A stretch of DNA of 57,782 nt, taken from positions 512,353 through 570,134 of the forward strand of contig DFXK01000002.1 in NCBI GenBank assembly GCA_002383165.1, read 5' to 3'. Position 1 is the stretch's first letter; each line of letters opens with the position of its first letter. Source of the stretch: Flavobacteriales bacterium UBA4110. Lineage in GTDB: Bacteria; Bacteroidota; Bacteroidia; Flavobacteriales; Weeksellaceae. Positions 42,314-51,770 of this stretch are shown here, one piece after another. The notes under the pieces are model-generated. The model searched no databases. It was given only the letters and a program-made list of their open reading frames with translations, and was not told the DNA's origin. Both the position numbers and the translations under genes were made by a program.

Positions 42314-43492
42314 ATGATAAAAAGAACTATTCTTTCTTTTATTTTAATCGCATCTGTTCAGCTGTCGAAAGCACAGACTTTTATACAAGCATATCAAGAC
42401 AGAGCTAATCAAGTTTCCCAAACTAATATCAATACTTATTTGCAAGAATTTGAAGCACTTGGAGTGAAAAGAACCGGAACGACTCAAAATACTAATGCCT
42501 TCAATTGGATTAAGAATAAATACACTTCTTTCGGATATTCAACTTCTGATTTTTTTGAACATTCTTGGACGGCGAGTGGTTTATCTTCTAAAAACTTTAT
42601 TGTAACCAAGACTGGAACACTTTATCCTAATAAATTTGTGATTGTTTGTGGACATTTTGATTCTATTAATGGTCCGGGAACTAATGATAACGGAAGTGGA
42701 ACTTCTATCATTTTAGAATTAGCAAGAATTCTGAAAGATGTCCCAACTGAATATTCTATTAAGTTCATTCATTTCTCCGGTGAGGAGCAAGGACTTTTGG
42801 GAAGCTCCAGATATGTTTCTCAAATTGTGAATGGAACGAGTCCTAAAATGGATATTAAAGTGGTTGTAAATCTAGATCAGGTTGGTGGATTAGCTACAAA
42901 AGCAAACACCAAACTTTATCACGACAAAGATCAAAGTTCTCCATCAAGTAATAATGCAGCTGCTGCAATTGCCGTTCAGGAATTAGCAAATTGCACGTTA
43001 TTATATTCGCCTTTAGCGGTGGATTTTGATCCGGCAGAAAGTACAGACTATGTTCCTTTCCAACAGAATGGCGAAATCATTACAGGATATTGGGAATATG
43101 AAGGAGGCTACAACAATCCATATGTTCACACAGCGAATGATTTATTAGTGAATATGGATCCGGTTTATGTCTTCAATATTGGGAAGGCTGCTGTGGGCGC
43201 TTTACAGCATTTTGCGGTAGCATCTAAAACATCTTTGGATGCAGATGATACGGTTACAAAAACATCCGGATTTGTAGAATTCTATCCTAATCCCGCAAGT
43301 AGAGTGCTGAATCTGAAAATTGATAATAATATTAAGACTTTTAAAGTGGAAATAACAGATCTGAGTGGAAAACATATTTTAAACTCAGAAAACCAACTTC
43401 GAATTGACATTACAAGTTTGAAGCCTGGTGTTTATCTTGCTAGGGTTATTTCAGCAGATCAACAGTCAACCAGAAAAATAATAGTACAATAA
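42314..43492 (+). CDS. Secreted M28 family aminopeptidase with type IX sorting domain
   Basis: The 392-residue protein has a signal peptide (1-20, ending SKAQ) and an M28 zinc peptidase domain. The metal ligands are His114 (GHFDSI), Asp125 (TNDNGSG), Glu158 with the catalytic Glu157 (SGEEQGLLGS), Asp188 (NLDQVG) and His272 (VHTANDL). The last 70 residues, from FYPNPASRVLNL to RKIIVQ, are a type A C-terminal sorting domain. It should be released or anchored at the surface by the type IX system and trim peptides. It is the second such cargo in the window. Confidence 0.92.
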   Translation: MIKRTILSFILIASVQLSKAQTFIQAYQDRANQVSQTNINTYLQEFEALGVKRTGTTQNTNAFNWIKNKYTSFGYSTSDFFEHSWTASGLSSKNFIVTKTGTLYPNKFVIVCGHFDSINGPGTNDNGSGTSIILELARILKDVPTEYSIKFIHFSGEEQGLLGSSRYVSQIVNGTSPKMDIKVVVNLDQVGGLATKANTKLYHDKDQSSPSSNNAAAAIAVQELANCTLLYSPLAVDFDPAESTDYVPFQQNGEIITGYWEYEGGYNNPYVHTANDLLVNMDPVYVFNIGKAAVGALQHFAVASKTSLDADDTVTKTSGFVEFYPNPASRVLNLKIDNNIKTFKVEITDLSGKHILNSENQLRIDITSLKPGVYLARVISADQQSTRKIIVQ

Positions 43493-43715
43493 AATATAAT
43501 CTCCACCCTATCGAAAAACTTATTAAAGAAAGAAACTTATTTCACATAGAAAATTAGCATCAGAATACTAGATAATGGCGGTTTCAACGAAGCAAATCCA
43601 GTGGGATGTCCAGAAATAATATTTGCGAAAAGCTACAATTTTCACCGAAGCATATTGCGTTTTTAAGAATAATATATCAGCTGAAGCCCATTTGTAGCTT
43701 TCATCAAAAAAACAA

Positions 43716-43744
43716 AAACTACCACAAATGTGATAGTTTTTTTT
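43716..43744. terminator. Bidirectional terminator between M28 and clpS
   Basis: AAAACTACCAC and GTGATAGTTTT form a stem with one mismatch and a short loop, with T and A runs at both sides. Confidence 0.7.
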
Positions 43745-44045
43745 ATACTATTTCGGAACTTAAACCCTTGTCAAGTAATGCCTGATGCATCGGTTTAAGT
43801 TTTTCCAGAGCGCCTGTTTTTACGGTGCATTTTCCTTTGTAGTGAACAAGGATTGTACATTGTTCTGCCTGCTCCAAAGTGTGCTCACAGATCTCTATCA
43901 GACACATTATCACAAAATCAAAGGTATTAACATCATCGTTATGGAGTACCAGTTTGTACACTTGATCCTCCTCTTCTAGAACCAACACATCTTCTTCGTA
44001 TTGGCGCTTTGGCTGGTCGTAAGATTTATTATTATAAATTATCAT
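43743..44045 (-). CDS. clpS: ATP-dependent Clp protease adaptor ClpS
   Basis: The 100-residue protein has the ClpS core LVLHNDDVNTFDFVI (about 33-47) with the Asp residues that bind N-degrons, and the HYKGKCTVKTG strand. It delivers N-end rule substrates to ClpAP-type proteases. It follows the CorC-like gene by 4 bases, so they are probably co-transcribed. Confidence 0.93.
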   Translation of the reverse strand: MIIYNNKSYDQPKRQYEEDVLVLEEEDQVYKLVLHNDDVNTFDFVIMCLIEICEHTLEQAEQCTILVHYKGKCTVKTGALEKLKPMHQALLDKGLSSEIV

Positions 44046-44049
44046 TTTT

Positions 44050-45408
44050 TCAGCTCTCTGTAATCTCGTCTGTGATATCTTCTACCAATGATTTGTTGTA
44101 AAACAATTCGACAAGTTCTACACTCTTATTTTGCATTTTAAGAATCTTAAAATGATAAGGTCCATAATCGAATTCCTGATTTTCTTCTGGGATATCCTGA
44201 AGTTCATTCAGAATGAAACCAGCCAGCGTATTATATTCTCCCTCTTCGGAAGGCGGTATTTTTTTTGGAATACACTCATTGATTTCTTCCAGTGGCTGTG
44301 TCGCTTTTACCCAATAGGTATTTTCTCCAACTTTGTCAACGATTTTCTCTTCTTCATCTTCCTCATCTTGAATTTCCCCTACCAATTCCTCCAAAATATC
44401 TTCAAGAGTAATGATTCCCTCGGTTCCACCAAATTCATCAATAACAATAGCCATATGCTGTTTTTTTAATTGGAATACTTTTAGAAGATCCGATATTTTC
44501 TTACTTCCTACTACAAAGAATGCTTCTCTCATCAGTCCCCGCAGATCCTCGTGAGTCAGTTCGCCTTTACTTTTGATGTACTCCCTGATGATTTCTTTCG
44601 TGTAGAAAATACCTATAATATTGTCTATAGATCCTTCATAAACAGGAATTCTGGAATACCCGCTATCCATAATCTGCGCAATGATCTCTTCCTTATCATC
44701 TTCAATGTCAATGGAGGAGATATTCTGTCTTGGAATCATTATCTGCTTTGCATTATGATCTGTAAAGTCAAAAGCATTTTTAATGATTTCGTAATTTTCT
44801 TCTTCAATTTCGCCGCTGTCTGCAGATTGTTTTACCAACAGCTGAAGTTCTTCTGTAGAGTGAATATCGTGCTCAGAAACAGGATGAATTTTTATAATTT
44901 TCAAAAATCCGTTAGATAATGAATTCATTAACCAAATGAATGGACGGAAAATATTATAAAAAAGATGCAAAGGATATGCGATAAATAATGTAGTCGCTTC
45001 CGACTTTCTGATAGCAATCGACTTAGGAACCAATTCCCCGAAGACGATGTGCATAATTGTTATCAGTAGGAAACTGCATACCACAGAGATAGTGGTAACG
45101 GTAGTCTGCGCCAGTTCAATATCAAGAGAACGGAATATACCTTCTATAATATGGTGCAATGCACTTTCTCCCACCCAACCTAAAGCAAGAGATGCCAATG
45201 TAATTCCTAACTGAGTGGCGGAAAGATAAGCATCCAGATTTTTAATAATGCTTTCGGCCTGCTTTGCCATAGTATTCCCTTCCGCAGCCTTAATCTGGAT
45301 CTGGGAATAACGTACTTTAACGATTGAAAATTCAGCGGCTACGAAAAAGCCATTGAGAAGAACTAAAAATAATGCAATGAGAAGTTTGACTAAACTATCG
45401 GGGTCCAT
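44050..45408 (-). CDS. CNNM/CBS transporter-associated (CorC/HlyC-like) protein
   Basis: The 452-residue protein has an N-terminal CNNM membrane domain with about four helices (LFLVLLNGFFVAAEFSIVK near the start, and a LGITLASLALGWVGE helix), two CBS domains (about 210-345), and a C-terminal CorC_HlyC domain (about 360-440). The family is linked to magnesium or cobalt efflux, although many are annotated as hemolysins. No haemolytic function is implied. Confidence 0.88.
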   Translation of the reverse strand: MDPDSLVKLLIALFLVLLNGFFVAAEFSIVKVRYSQIQIKAAEGNTMAKQAESIIKNLDAYLSATQLGITLASLALGWVGESALHHIIEGIFRSLDIELAQTTVTTISVVCSFLLITIMHIVFGELVPKSIAIRKSEATTLFIAYPLHLFYNIFRPFIWLMNSLSNGFLKIIKIHPVSEHDIHSTEELQLLVKQSADSGEIEEENYEIIKNAFDFTDHNAKQIMIPRQNISSIDIEDDKEEIIAQIMDSGYSRIPVYEGSIDNIIGIFYTKEIIREYIKSKGELTHEDLRGLMREAFFVVGSKKISDLLKVFQLKKQHMAIVIDEFGGTEGIITLEDILEELVGEIQDEEDEEEKIVDKVGENTYWVKATQPLEEINECIPKKIPPSEEGEYNTLAGFILNELQDIPEENQEFDYGPYHFKILKMQNKSVELVELFYNKSLVEDITDEITES

Positions 45409-45657
45409 TTAATGTTGTTATATACAATATCTGCAAAGATAGATATTTTTTTTAACTTGGATTTAGATATTAAAATTTACATTCAGAAGTTGGAAAAAAT
45501 GTGATTTTGTGATAAAATCTGGTGTCGAAACGAACATTTCGGAGTTGCGCCAGCTCATTAATCACTATATGAACTATCTTCTACCAACATACCGAGACTT
45601 CGCCTCTATTTTCCTTAAAGGCAATAAAAGCTTGACTGTTTCTAAATGGCGAAGCTG

Positions 45658-45768
45658 CAGCCCGACTTGAGCGGAAATCCTTTTTACGCAACGCAGTGGA
45701 GTGAAAATATTGACTTCGTCGAACCACTTCGTTAGGTTTGGGAGCGGAAGGCGGATTAAGCTGCCCAA
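45658..45768 (+). repeat. Structured intergenic repeat, family R2, copy 3
   Basis: It reads CAGCCCGACTTGAGCGGAAA at the left, includes ACTTCGTCGAACCACTTCG, and ends GGAGCGGAAGGCGG then CTGCCCAAA. It is nearly identical to copy 4 over about 110 bases. Confidence 0.9.
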
Positions 45769-45775
45769 AATAATA

Positions 45776-45808
45776 AAAAGCACTGAAGTTTGACCTCCAA
45801 TGCTTTTT
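45776..45808 (-). terminator. Terminator of the atp operon
   Basis: On the minus strand AAAAAGCATTG pairs with CAGTGCTTTTT (one T-G wobble), followed by a T-rich tract. It lies 32 bases after the atpG stop. Confidence 0.8.
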
Positions 45809-45839
45809 ATAACTAACTACTAACTTTAACTTATCTTTA

Positions 45840-46706
45840 TTAACTGTTCTTCAGCGCTTCTGCTCCGGAAACAATTTCTAATATTTCGTTGGTGATGGCT
45901 GCTTGTCTTGCTTTGTTATAGAAAATCTTAAGGTCATTTCTAAGTGCTTCTGCATTATCAGTCGCCTTGTGCATTGCTGTCATCCTTGCACCGTGTTCTG
46001 ATGCTACAGAATCTAAAACAGCTTTGAATATTTGAGTTTTAATCGATTTTGGAATCAATGTTTCCAATATCTCTTGTCTTCCTGGTTCGAAGATGTAATC
46101 AACATTAACGTCTGAACTTGCTTTCTCTGCAGAAACTGCAATTGGTAAAACCTGCTCAGTTACTACTTCCTGAGTAGCTGCGTTGATGAATTTGTTATAA
46201 ACAACGTAAACTTTGTCAAACTTTCCAGCTTTGAAATCTGACATTACTTTACTTGTCATATTTGAAACGTGGTCGAAAGAAAGATTGTCAAACAAAGAAC
46301 TGTGATTTTCGTAAACAGTTTTGTTTTTTCTAAGTGCATCAAAAGCTTTCTTACCGATAGTTAAAACTTCTACTTCTACATTTTCGTTAGCAGAGAATTG
46401 TGTGTTCAATTCTTTGATAACAGAAGAGTTGAAAGCTCCAGCCAAACCTCTGTTGGAAGTCACAGTAATGAAAAGCACTTTTTTAACTTCTCTTTCTATA
46501 GCGAATTCTGAGATACTCTCAGCATCAGAAGCAGCACTTACGTTTTCTATAATCTCCTGAAGTTTTTCTGAGTAAGGTCTCAGCATTACGATTGCGTCTT
46601 GTGCTTTCTTTAGTTTCGCAGCGGAAACCATTTTCATAGCACTTGTAATCTGCATCGTAGAAGATATAGATGAAATTCTGCCTCGTATTTCTTTTAAGTT
46701 TGCCAT
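45840..46706 (-). CDS. atpG: ATP synthase gamma subunit
   Basis: The 288-residue protein has the AtpG ends: ANLKEIRGRISSISSTMQIT at the N-terminus and the RQAAITNEILEIVSGAEAL helix at the C-terminus. It is the central shaft of F1. It is the last gene of the operon here; beta (atpD) and epsilon (atpC) do not follow, as is usual in flavobacteria where they form a separate pair. Confidence 0.96.
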   Translation of the reverse strand: MANLKEIRGRISSISSTMQITSAMKMVSAAKLKKAQDAIVMLRPYSEKLQEIIENVSAASDAESISEFAIEREVKKVLFITVTSNRGLAGAFNSSVIKELNTQFSANENVEVEVLTIGKKAFDALRKNKTVYENHSSLFDNLSFDHVSNMTSKVMSDFKAGKFDKVYVVYNKFINAATQEVVTEQVLPIAVSAEKASSDVNVDYIFEPGRQEILETLIPKSIKTQIFKAVLDSVASEHGARMTAMHKATDNAEALRNDLKIFYNKARQAAITNEILEIVSGAEALKNS

Positions 46707-46785
46707 TCTTTAGTTCAAAGATTATTGTTTAAAAAGTTCAAGGTTTCAAAACCTATAGTTCTGAATCCTTGAACATTGAACTTTT

Positions 46786-48363
46786 TTAGTTGTATTTCGC
46801 AGAAAGTTCTGTTGCAACTTGCTTCAAAACTCCAGTCAATTGGTCATCAATTTTACCTGCTTTAAGAGCTGCCATCACTTCTGGATGTTTATTTTTCAAG
46901 AAATCCACATACTCCACTTGGAATTCTTTTACCTTTCTAATAGGGATATTTCTCAATAGATTCTCTGTTCCTGCATAAATCATAGCCACTTGGCTTTCTA
47001 CCGGAAGTGGAGAGTTCACCGGTTGCTTCAAAAGCTCCACGTTTCTTTCTCCTTTAGAGATTACCGCCAATGTAGCAGCATCTAAGTCAGAACCGAATTT
47101 AGCAAACGCTTCCAATTCTTTATACTGAGCCTGGTCTAATTTCAAAGTACCAGATACTTTTTTCATTGATTTAATCTGAGCATTACCTCCAACTCTCGAT
47201 ACAGAGATTCCAACGTTAATTGCTGGACGAACCCCTGAGTTGAACAAATCAGACTCTAGGAAAATCTGTCCATCTGTAATCGATATTACGTTTGTTGGGA
47301 TATATGCAGAAACGTCACCAGCTTGAGTTTCGATGATAGGAAGAGCTGTTAATGAACCACCTCCTTTCACGATTGGCTTAAGAGATTCTGGCAAATCATT
47401 CATTTGTTTTGCGATAGAATCATCAGCAATTACTTTTGCTGCTCTTTCCAACAATCTTGAGTGTAAGTAGAAAACGTCTCCTGGGTAAGCCTCACGTCCT
47501 GGTGGTCTTCTTAATAGAAGAGAAAGCTCACGGTAAGCAACCGCTTGTTTTGATAAATCATCATAAACAATCAAAGCAGCGCGACCAGTGTCTCTGAAGT
47601 ATTCTCCGATAGAAGCACCTGCCATTGCAGAGTAAACCTGCATCGGAACTGGGTCAGAAGCGTTAGCTGCAACGATAACCGTGTAAGCCAAAGCACCTTT
47701 ATCTTCTAACGTTTTAACGATTTGTGCTACAGTTGAAGCTTTTTGTCCAATTGCAACATATATACAATATACTGGCTGACCAGCATCATAAAATTCTTTT
47801 TGATTGATGATGGTGTCAATAGCAACTACTGTTTTACCAGTTTGTCTGTCACCAATAATCAACTCTCTTTGTCCTCTTCCTACAGGAATCATAGAATCGA
47901 TAGCAACGATACCAGTTTGAAGTGGTTCAGTTACCGGCTGACGGAAGATAACTCCTGGTGCTTTTCTTTCCAAAGGCATCTCGTAAAGCTCACCTTCGAT
48001 AGGTCCTTTACCATCGATTGGATTTCCTAGAGTATCAACAACTCTACCAAGCATTCCTTCTCCAACTTTGATAGAAGAAATTCTGTTAGTTCTTTTTACA
48101 GTATCACCTTCTTTTACCATTTTGGATTCACCAAGAAGCGCAACACCAACGTTGTCTTCTTCAAGGTTAAGAACGATACCTTCTACTCCAGCTTCGAATC
48201 TTACCAATTCTCCGTACTGCACATTTTCTAAACCGTAAACACGAGCGATACCATCACCGATTGTAAGTACAGTTCCAACTTCTTCTACGTTAGATTGAGT
48301 ATCGAAATTTGCTAATTGCTGCTTCAGTATCGCTGATACTTCTGCCGGATTTATTTCTGCCAT
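46786..48363 (-). CDS. atpA: ATP synthase alpha subunit
   Basis: The 525-residue protein has the Walker A GDRQTGKT, the conserved ALIVYDDLSKQAVAYRELSLL segment and the LLRRPPGREAYPGD loop. It forms the F1 hexamer with the beta subunit encoded elsewhere. Length is typical. It follows atpH by 17 bases. Confidence 0.97.
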   Translation of the reverse strand: MAEINPAEVSAILKQQLANFDTQSNVEEVGTVLTIGDGIARVYGLENVQYGELVRFEAGVEGIVLNLEEDNVGVALLGESKMVKEGDTVKRTNRISSIKVGEGMLGRVVDTLGNPIDGKGPIEGELYEMPLERKAPGVIFRQPVTEPLQTGIVAIDSMIPVGRGQRELIIGDRQTGKTVVAIDTIINQKEFYDAGQPVYCIYVAIGQKASTVAQIVKTLEDKGALAYTVIVAANASDPVPMQVYSAMAGASIGEYFRDTGRAALIVYDDLSKQAVAYRELSLLLRRPPGREAYPGDVFYLHSRLLERAAKVIADDSIAKQMNDLPESLKPIVKGGGSLTALPIIETQAGDVSAYIPTNVISITDGQIFLESDLFNSGVRPAINVGISVSRVGGNAQIKSMKKVSGTLKLDQAQYKELEAFAKFGSDLDAATLAVISKGERNVELLKQPVNSPLPVESQVAMIYAGTENLLRNIPIRKVKEFQVEYVDFLKNKHPEVMAALKAGKIDDQLTGVLKQVATELSAKYN

Positions 48364-48380
48364 TATATGGTTGTTTTTTC

Positions 48381-48917
48381 TTAATTAAGTTGAAATTCTT
48401 TTTTGATATTGTTCAGTTGGGTTTTAACTGAAGCATCTATTTGCTGGTCGCCCACTCTCAGGATATAACCTCCCAAGATATCTGGTTTGATAATCATTTC
48501 CAAATCATAGTTAGAAACATTGACCATTTTGGAATCAGCAATTATTTTCTGAATATTTTGCTCTGACAATTTGGTAGCCGTAACCAAAGAGATACGTTGA
48601 GTTCCTTTGATATCCTCTACTTTATTGATGAATTCCTGAGCAATATTTTTAAGCTGAGCTTCTCTGCCTTGTTTGATAACCAATCTGATGATGTTCTTAG
48701 AAACAGGAGAAAAATCCTTGAAAATTTCCAAAGCTACAGCATCTTTTTTTCTAGCATCAATGAAAGGCGTATTCAGAAACTGAACTAACTCCTTAGATTC
48801 AGACATTATTTTCACAACGTCTCTCATCTCTCCGAAGACAGATTCTGTATTACCAGATTCCTGTGTGAAATCCAGTAAACCTTGTGCGTATCTTTTAGCT
48901 ACTTTAGATGTAAGCAT
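48381..48917 (-). CDS. atpH: ATP synthase delta subunit
   Basis: The 178-residue protein begins SKVAKRYAQGLLDF and ends with the strand DILGGYILRVGDQQIDASV, as in AtpH/OSCP. It links F1 to the peripheral stalk. It follows atpF by 5 bases. Confidence 0.93.
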   Translation of the reverse strand: MLTSKVAKRYAQGLLDFTQESGNTESVFGEMRDVVKIMSESKELVQFLNTPFIDARKKDAVALEIFKDFSPVSKNIIRLVIKQGREAQLKNIAQEFINKVEDIKGTQRISLVTATKLSEQNIQKIIADSKMVNVSNYDLEMIIKPDILGGYILRVGDQQIDASVKTQLNNIKKEFQLN

Positions 48918-48922
48918 CCTGA

Positions 48923-49420
48923 TTAGTTAAGGTTAGATTTGTTAACAATATTTTCTACCAAAGCATTGTGAGCACCATCGTTGTTCAATTTTTCTCTAAG
49001 AATATTCTCAGCGATGTTCACAGACAAAGTTCCGATTTGGTTTTTGATATCAGCCATAGCCGCATTCTTTTCCGTTTGGATAGATTGTCTAGCCGCTTCA
49101 ATCAATTTTTCGCCTTCCACTTTAGCACTATCTTTAGCTTGATTTACGATTTTGTCTTTCATATCTCTAGCTTCTTTCAAGATACCATCTCTTTCTGCTC
49201 TAGCTTCACGCAGAATTCTTTCGTTATCTTCTTTCAACTGCGCCATTTCTTGTTTAGCCAATTTAGCTTGGTTAAGTGCATCGATGATAGAAGTTTCTCT
49301 CTCGTCTATAGATTTAAGAATTGGTTTCCACGCAAACTTTCCTAAAATGAAAAGCAATACTAAAAAAATGATGGACTGGATGATAAACAATCCTGATGAA
49401 AACTGATGAAGTAATTCCAT
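48923..49420 (-). CDS. atpF: ATP synthase b subunit
   Basis: The 165-residue protein has one N-terminal membrane helix (about 10-28) and a long charged coiled coil, typical of the b subunit (SIDERETSIIDALNQAKLAK). It forms the peripheral stalk. It follows atpE after 86 bases. Confidence 0.94.
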   Translation of the reverse strand: MELLHQFSSGLFIIQSIIFLVLLFILGKFAWKPILKSIDERETSIIDALNQAKLAKQEMAQLKEDNERILREARAERDGILKEARDMKDKIVNQAKDSAKVEGEKLIEAARQSIQTEKNAAMADIKNQIGTLSVNIAENILREKLNNDGAHNALVENIVNKSNLN

Positions 49421-49506
49421 TATATCGTAAGATTAATTTTTTTTGAAATTTTTAAATATAAAACATTGCTACAGCCAACCGCTGTAACAATGTTTGATTT
49501 TTTGGC

Positions 49507-49698
49507 TTATGATGCGAACAACGCAGCGAAAGCAACACCTTCTACAAGTGCAGCAGCAATAAGCATAGCAGTTTGGATTTTTCCAGATTGCTCTGGTTGT
49601 CTAGCGATTGCTTCAAGAGCTGCCGCACCAATTTTTCCAAGACCGATACCTACACCTAGTACAATAAGACCTGCACCAATAATTCTAGGAATTTCCAT
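49507..49698 (-). CDS. atpE: ATP synthase c subunit
   Basis: The 63-residue protein is a helical hairpin with a glycine-rich first helix (GAGLIVLGVGIGLGKIGAA), the polar loop ARQPE (32-36), and Glu53 in ALVEGVAF as the ion site. A serine or threonine right after the Glu, as in sodium-binding rotors, is absent, so proton use is likelier. It forms the rotor ring. Confidence 0.93.
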   Translation of the reverse strand: MEIPRIIGAGLIVLGVGIGLGKIGAAALEAIARQPEQSGKIQTAMLIAAALVEGVAFAALFAS

Positions 49699-49736
49699 AA
49701 TGTATATAATTTAAAAATTGTTTTTTTATAATTCTA

Positions 49737-50852
49737 TTAATGAGCGTGATCGTGCTCGTGTTCTTCAACTGCCATACCAATGAACAAAGCAGAAAGCATT
49801 GTAAAGATGTAAGCTTGCAAGAACGCTACTAAAACTTCTAGTAGATAAATAACCAATGTCAAGAACGGGAATGCAACACCGGCAATCCAGTTTTTGAAGA
49901 TATAAATAGACCCAATCAACGTCATTACAACAATGTGACCTGCTGTCATATTCGCAAAAAGTCGAATCATTAATGCAAATGGTTTAGTCAAAGTTCCCAA
50001 TAATTCAATTGGCATCATAATAAACTTCATTGGAACAGGAACTCCCGGCATCCAGAAGATATGCTTCCAGTAATCTTTTGAACCTGAGAAAGTCGTAATC
50101 AAATAAGTCATAATAGCTAAGAAGAATGTGATAGCAATATTACCAGTTACATTGATCCCGAAAGGCATCAAACCTAAAACATTAAGAAACAAGATGAAGA
50201 AAAATACAGTTAATAAATAACCCATAAATCTCTTATACTTATGTCCAATATTTGGAATTGCAATATCATCTCTTACAAAAATAATGATCGGCTCAAGGAA
50301 TTTTGCAACTCCAGTCGGCACCAATGATTTCTTATAAGATCTTGCCATTCCTCCGAAAAGCACGACCATCAGAATCGCAACTAAAATAATCGTCAAAACA
50401 CTTTTGGTAATTGATAAATCCAAAACTCTTTTTTCAGTTGGGTGATGATCTTTATCTAATGTTAAAGTTCCTTTAGAATCTGTTCTGTAGATTTTTTCGT
50501 GGTGAAGTGTATAGAACTTACCATTACTTTCTACCGGAGAACCGTGGATAAACTCGTGACCATCAACACCCTTAGTATTACTCATAAAGAAATGAAATCC
50601 TTCATCATAAATAATTACCGGCAAAGGAAAACCAATGTGATGACCGTCTTTAACCATCAAGGCAACATCGTGAGCATCCAAAATATGATGATCTACAAAT
50701 TCCTTAACTTCCTTAGTCCTCTCTTCTTTTCCAGAAAGTTCCGGAGTTTCAGTTACAGCTTTACCGTGTTGATTTTCAACATTTTCGTGCTGAGCAAAAG
50801 CGCTTGCAAACATTAATAAACTGTAAAATAAAATTGCCGTTTTCTTTAGCAT
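49737..50852 (-). CDS. atpB: ATP synthase a subunit with signal peptide
   Basis: The 371-residue protein is about 100 residues longer than E. coli AtpB (271). It has a cleavable-looking signal (1-20, ending SAFAQ), a periplasmic domain to about 140, then five or six membrane helices with the essential arginine in ALMIRLFANMTAGHIV. The C-terminus is rich in His (EEHEHDHAH). The long N-terminus is seen in other Bacteroidota. It provides the ion half-channels next to the c ring. Confidence 0.93.
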   Translation of the reverse strand: MLKKTAILFYSLLMFASAFAQHENVENQHGKAVTETPELSGKEERTKEVKEFVDHHILDAHDVALMVKDGHHIGFPLPVIIYDEGFHFFMSNTKGVDGHEFIHGSPVESNGKFYTLHHEKIYRTDSKGTLTLDKDHHPTEKRVLDLSITKSVLTIILVAILMVVLFGGMARSYKKSLVPTGVAKFLEPIIIFVRDDIAIPNIGHKYKRFMGYLLTVFFFILFLNVLGLMPFGINVTGNIAITFFLAIMTYLITTFSGSKDYWKHIFWMPGVPVPMKFIMMPIELLGTLTKPFALMIRLFANMTAGHIVVMTLIGSIYIFKNWIAGVAFPFLTLVIYLLEVLVAFLQAYIFTMLSALFIGMAVEEHEHDHAH

Positions 50853-50912
50853 CGGTAGATTTTTTTTTCGTTTTGCAAAAATAGACTATTTTTTCTCTTT
50901 TGAAGAATATTT

Positions 50913-51284
50913 TTACTGTTTTTTGTCATAATTAATTAAACGGATCGCATAGTATGTAAGCAACGCTGTTAGAACAAAATATGGCATTATAAAATGGAAT
51001 TTATAATTTGGGATTGCTTCAAAATGAAGCTTATTTTTGATGAGATACATCAACCCAAATTTCACTAAAATAAGTCCTATCAATGCAAGTCCGAGAAACT
51101 GAGGAACGATTTTATTAATCAAAATAATCAAGGTTACCATCATCATAAAAATGATGGTAAGAAACAAATAAAACTTTATAATAATAACTTCATCCAGATG
51201 AAATGCAAATTTCCAAATTGCAAAATGTATAATAAATGTGAGAAAAAATATCACACTGATAATTAAATTACTTTTGTTTTGCAT
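50913..51284 (-). CDS. Four-helix membrane protein of the atp operon (DUF6168-like)
   Basis: The 123-residue protein has four predicted helices (about 6-26, 35-57, 63-82, 99-116) and no catalytic motif. It occupies the place between atpZ and atpB where flavobacterial operons carry an uncharacterised membrane protein. It may assist c-ring or a-subunit assembly, but this is inferred from position only. It overlaps the end of atpZ by 17 bases. Confidence 0.6.
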   Translation of the reverse strand: MQNKSNLIISVIFFLTFIIHFAIWKFAFHLDEVIIIKFYLFLTIIFMMMVTLIILINKIVPQFLGLALIGLILVKFGLMYLIKNKLHFEAIPNYKFHFIMPYFVLTALLTYYAIRLINYDKKQ

Positions 51285-51522
51285 TGTCCTGTTCTTCTTT
51301 ATTTAAAATTTCGAGCCTCTTCAAAGTGGTGTATAGTGAAAGGCAAAGCCCGCTGAGACCAATTACCAAAACCAAAACATGGGACCCTGTTTCAAAATAC
51401 AAATCCAACTGATGTCCGCCCCAAAATGCAATGCCAATAATAAAGAGCATCTGAAAAACAACAGACGAATACTTTCCATATTTTCTAAGGGAATCGGAGG
51501 CGTTATTTTTTTTGTCTTCCAA
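51268..51522 (-). CDS. atpZ: AtpZ/AtpI family protein
   Basis: The 84-residue protein has two helices with the AtpZ/AtpI pattern: SSVVFQMLFIIGIAFWGGHQLD, Asp at the end of the first helix, then a second helix to SLYTTLKRL. The family helps c-ring assembly or ion uptake for the synthase. The only upstream start is TTG at 51522, directly behind a -7 element; the next ATG would remove half of the first helix. It opens the operon. Confidence 0.78.
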   Translation of the reverse strand: MEDKKNNASDSLRKYGKYSSVVFQMLFIIGIAFWGGHQLDLYFETGSHVLVLVIGLSGLCLSLYTTLKRLEILNKEEQDNAKQK

Positions 51523-51535
51523 TTTTTGATTTTTG

Positions 51536-51543
51536 CAAAAGTA
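51536..51543 (-). promoter_or_regulatory. -7 element of the atp operon promoter
   Basis: On the minus strand TACTTTTG matches TAnnTTTG and ends 13 bases before the TTG start of atpZ. No -33 match at the right distance was found. Confidence 0.5.
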
Positions 51544-51591
51544 AACATTCTAAATAACTTGAAATTTTGGCAAATTCTACTTTGGGTTTTA

Positions 51592-51660
51592 AACGCAAAG
51601 AGCGCAAAGTTTTTTTATTTGATTCTCTGTTTTTAAGTTTCGCAAAGGCGCTTCGCTCAG
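51592..51660. repeat. AACGCAAAGAGCGCAAAG repeat fragment
   Basis: ACGCAAAGAGCGCAAAGTTT is followed by AAGTTTCGCAAAGGCGCTTCG. It shares its words with the larger element at 23278-23440 and looks like a partial copy. Confidence 0.45.
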
Positions 51661-51677
51661 CAAGGATTTTCATATAC

Positions 51678-51730
51678 TTTGTCATTCTGAAAGAATCTAA
51701 ACTTTGATGAGATTCCTAAAGAATGACAAA
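51678..51730. repeat. TTTGTCATTC inverted repeat, second copy
   Basis: TTTGTCATTCTGAAAGAATC (51678-51697) pairs with 51710-51730 with three mismatches. It is a degenerate version of the gldF-gldG element. Confidence 0.7.
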
Positions 51731-51770
51731 CATCGTATTTTATGTCAAATATTGTTTTATTTTGAATCTG

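Larger units (their letters stand above)
45409..45839. other. Gene-free spacer with repeat R2 copy 3 and atpG terminator
   Basis: The first part (45409-45650) holds no recognisable element. A repeat (45658-45768) and the atpG terminator (45776-45808) occupy the rest. Confidence 0.6.
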
